Shown piece after piece: positions 61,885-64,000 of a stretch of 64,000 bases of DNA. The notes under the pieces were generated by a model that had not been told where the DNA came from, did not search any database, and saw nothing but the letters and a program-made list of their open reading frames with translations. The position numbers and the translations under genes are program-made. The stretch is taken from assembly GCA_023014485.1 (NCBI GenBank), contig JAJOZX010000919.1, positions 726,001-790,000 on the forward strand. Direction: 5' to 3'. This DNA is from Bathynomus jamesi (taxonomy: Eukaryota > Arthropoda > Malacostraca > Isopoda > Cirolanidae). Position 1 is the first letter of the stretch. Each line of letters begins with the position of its first letter.

Positions 61885-63300
61885 CTTTCAACCTTTCAAA
61901 GGTTCCGCGCGATGATTCCTCATTTCACGAAGGTCAAGCTTGTCGCCCCTCCTCTCGAGTTGGCCTGGTGAAGTAGTGAGTTGGTTTCTTGTACTCTCCA
62001 CCTCACATAGCCAGGTACGCCCGGCTCATCGGGGATTGTCCTGAGCCAGGCGTCTAATCTTCTTTTAAAGATGTCCACTGTAACACCATTCGTGTTCCTT
62101 ACGTCTTTCGGCAGCTGATTAAACAGTTTTGGTCCTCTCACAACAAAACTATTTTCTTTCAGGGTTAAGTATGTTCCCTGTCTCGCCTTTAATGTGGGAA
62201 CACGACACAGTCTTCCTTTTCTACTTTCCACCGTTGTTTGGGGAGTTACAGGGTTCAGAGTAAGATTAGGGACTAGTTTTTCTATTATTTTCCAAGTGTA
62301 AATAATGGTGTATCTCTCTCTCCTTTCCAGTGAATATAGGTTTAGTTCGCGTAACCTTTCCCAGTAATTTAGTTCTTTGCACCCCTTGATCTTGGCTGTG
62401 AAGCTTCTCTGAATCCCTTCCAGCTGTCCAATGTCTTCTTTTTTATATGGGGATGTTAGGGCCGAGCAGTATTCCAATTTGGGTATGATCAGTGTTTTCA
62501 GTTGAGGAATCATTACATTCCTATCCCTTCGTTTAAAGGTTCTCAATATCTGCCCAGCTATTGTCTTTGCTCTGTTTACTGCTATCTTATTTTATGTTTC
62601 AAATTTCGCATCATCAGTCATTACAACCCCTATATCTTTTGTTCTAGAATTTCTCTGAATTTCCTGTCCAATTGGGGTATAATATTCCATGGATTTTAGG
62701 TCCTCTCTTTTTCCGTACCGTAACAGCTGAAATTTCTCAGTGTTAAAAAGTTCATATTGTTGTCTTCCGTCCACTTGTAGATTCTGTTCATGTTGGTTTG
62801 TAGAGATCCTATATCTTCTGGGTTTCTCATTTTTCTACTGATCTTTGTGTCATCAACAAAGGATGTTACTGTGCTGTCTCTGGTAACGTCCTCATCTACG
62901 TCAGTTAGCATGATTATGAAGAGTAGTGGAGCTAATACTGCTCCTTGTGGTACTGAGCTGAGGACCTCTGATTCTGATGAAGATATTCCTTGTACTGTAA
63001 CGACTTGCCGCCGCTCACTAAGGAAATTATATATCCATTTCCCTACTTTTCCTGTTATTCCCATATATTTCAGTTTATGTATCATATTATGATTGCATGG
63101 TCACACTTGTCGAACGCTTTAGCAAAGTCTGTGTATAGTACATCATTACTTTCAAGTGCATCAATAATGTTATTGTAGTGTTCCATTAGTTGTGATGGGC
63201 ATGATCTGCCTGACCGAAACCCACGTTGGTTAACATTAATTTTTCTGAGTTTCCAAAAAGTCATAGATTTTTGTCTAACTATTCTCTCAAATATTTAGTG
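61885..63300 (-). pseudogene. LINE-C reverse transcriptase, copy 2
   Basis: On the minus strand from 63264: NVNQRGFRSGRSCPSQLME and LYTDFAKAFDKCDHAI (first catalytic Asp). After a shift comes SVPQGAVLAPLLFIIMLTDV, then VTSFVDDTKISRKM (catalytic pair as FVDD). Then AKDIGVVMTDDAKFE-type, LKTLIIPKLEYCSALTSPY and the distinctive tail with NPVTPQTTVESRKGRLCRV. Stop at 61920; the 3' UTR follows. Frame breaks near 63085, 62735 and 62570. Truncated at 5'. Confidence 0.88.
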
Positions 63301-63338
63301 AGATGAGATGTAAAGCGACACTGGCCTAAGTTTTTGGC

Positions 63339-63348
63339 ATATATATAT

Positions 63349-63432
<84 letters not shown>

Positions 63433-63443
63433 TATCTATATAT

Positions 63444-63485
<42 letters not shown>
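63339..63485. repeat. long (TA)n array
   Basis: About 145 bp of TA with TATAATAT and CAGTATC interruptions. Confidence 0.97.
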
Positions 63486-63489
<4 letters not shown>

Positions 63490-63681
63490 GAGTCAAAAGT
63501 CTGGAAACATAAGAACTATGCTTTTCAATGCAAATATACACACACACTATATATATATATATATATATATGGCGAGTCAAAGTCTGGAAACATAAGAACT
63601 ATGCTTTGCAAATGCAAATAACACATATATTTGTATTGAAAAGCGTAGTTCCTATGTTTCCAGACTTTTGACTCACCCTGT
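63486..63681. mobile_element. mariner-type palindromic MITE with a duplicated left end
   Basis: GGCGAGTCAAAAGTCTGGAA occurs at 63487, nearly again at 63571, and inverted (GTTTCCAGACTTTTGACTCA) ending in CCCTG at 63679. The complete palindrome is about 63571-63680; the first copy is a solo end with a TA array between. Confidence 0.8.
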
Positions 63682-63689
63682 ATATATAC

Positions 63690-64000
63690 GCTCTTATACA
63701 TGTTACATAATTATAAGATTCTTGGACAGTGCAAGATGCAGAGGAAGGCACTCTGAGTCACCTCTCGTGCAGTTTTCGGTTGTCTAGCAGCCAATATATC
63801 CATTAAGACATCAGACATCAATTGTTAATGTCATATATTACATAGAATTATGAGACATTTTGATATTGACACATTTTCCAAAAATTAAAAAAAAGGTCGT
63901 GTATGAGCCTTTTTCTGTATGCTTGTTGCTTAGCGATTTGCAACCAATGATTGGCATTGGGTGTGTTATTCCGTTGGTTAGTATGGTGGCAAATATTCCC
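63690..64000. other. no gene recognised
   Basis: The final 310 bp show no open frame or repeat match. Confidence 0.5.

Noticed and set aside
1..64000. CRISPR arrays, bacterial operons, prophage or viral genes
   Set aside because: Regular repeats are microsatellites or a 31-bp minisatellite without spacers; all RT frames are non-LTR or Penelope-type, with no capsid, envelope, protease or integrase motifs.

Overview
This window reads as intergenic DNA from a large, repeat-choked invertebrate genome. The best guess is an arthropod, plausibly a decapod crustacean. The reasons are very long (TA)n, (TC)n/(GA)n and (CA)n arrays every 1-2 kb, many Tc1/mariner lineages (especially DD41D), CR1-like LINEs, Penelope-like elements and tRNA-headed SINEs, with no bacterial signals. 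The species assignment is inference. I found no convincing host gene, rRNA gene, functional tRNA gene, CRISPR array or virus. Almost every longer open frame belongs to a transposon.

Layout. 0-10 kb: a foldback mariner derivative, a DD34E Tc1 (315-1855), a DD41D mariner (1913-3185), a hAT (3214-4500), a DD41D remnant with a duplicated inverted end (5230-6186), a LINE RT fragment and two small hAT elements with perfect 8-bp target duplications. 10-20 kb: mariner deletion derivatives, two palindromic elements with 8-bp duplications, SINEs, LINE fragments (families D and E) and a Tigger (pogo) element interrupted by a hAT. 20-30 kb: Penelope-tail palindrome, LINE-F tails, Tc1 scraps, the longest open frame in the window (LINE-A, 24.4-27.1 kb) and DD41D remnants, one of them sitting in the exact centre of a palindrome. 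30-44 kb: inverted SINE pair, more DD41D copies, LINE-C, two Penelope-like elements with the C-terminal part of their ORF, a Tc1 carrying a nested hAT and a nested piggyBac-type MITE, a 31-bp minisatellite and further small hAT/piggyBac elements. 44-64 kb: a 2.5-kb BED-finger hAT between oppositely oriented LINE-A pieces, two copies of another hAT family, the nearly intact DD41D element (52.1-53.5 kb), LINE-A again, LINE-B and LINE-D, a second copy of the 17.7-kb mariner derivative, a nearly intact DD38E Tc1-like element (60.2-61.8 kb) and LINE-C.

The elements interact more than they cooperate. Nested insertions with intact target duplications give a relative chronology. SINE tails match LINE tails, which suggests parasitism of the LINE machinery. 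LINE-A ends in, and probably inserts into, (CT)n arrays. Internally deleted mariners keep TIRs and would depend on a relative's transposase. Three patterns look least described: foldback mariner derivatives built from two inverted transposon 5' ends, splice-acceptor-like sites just before the transposase start codon in several unrelated families, and hammerhead-core-like motifs in the Penelope tails. Alignments were done by eye, so boundaries without a target duplication are approximate.
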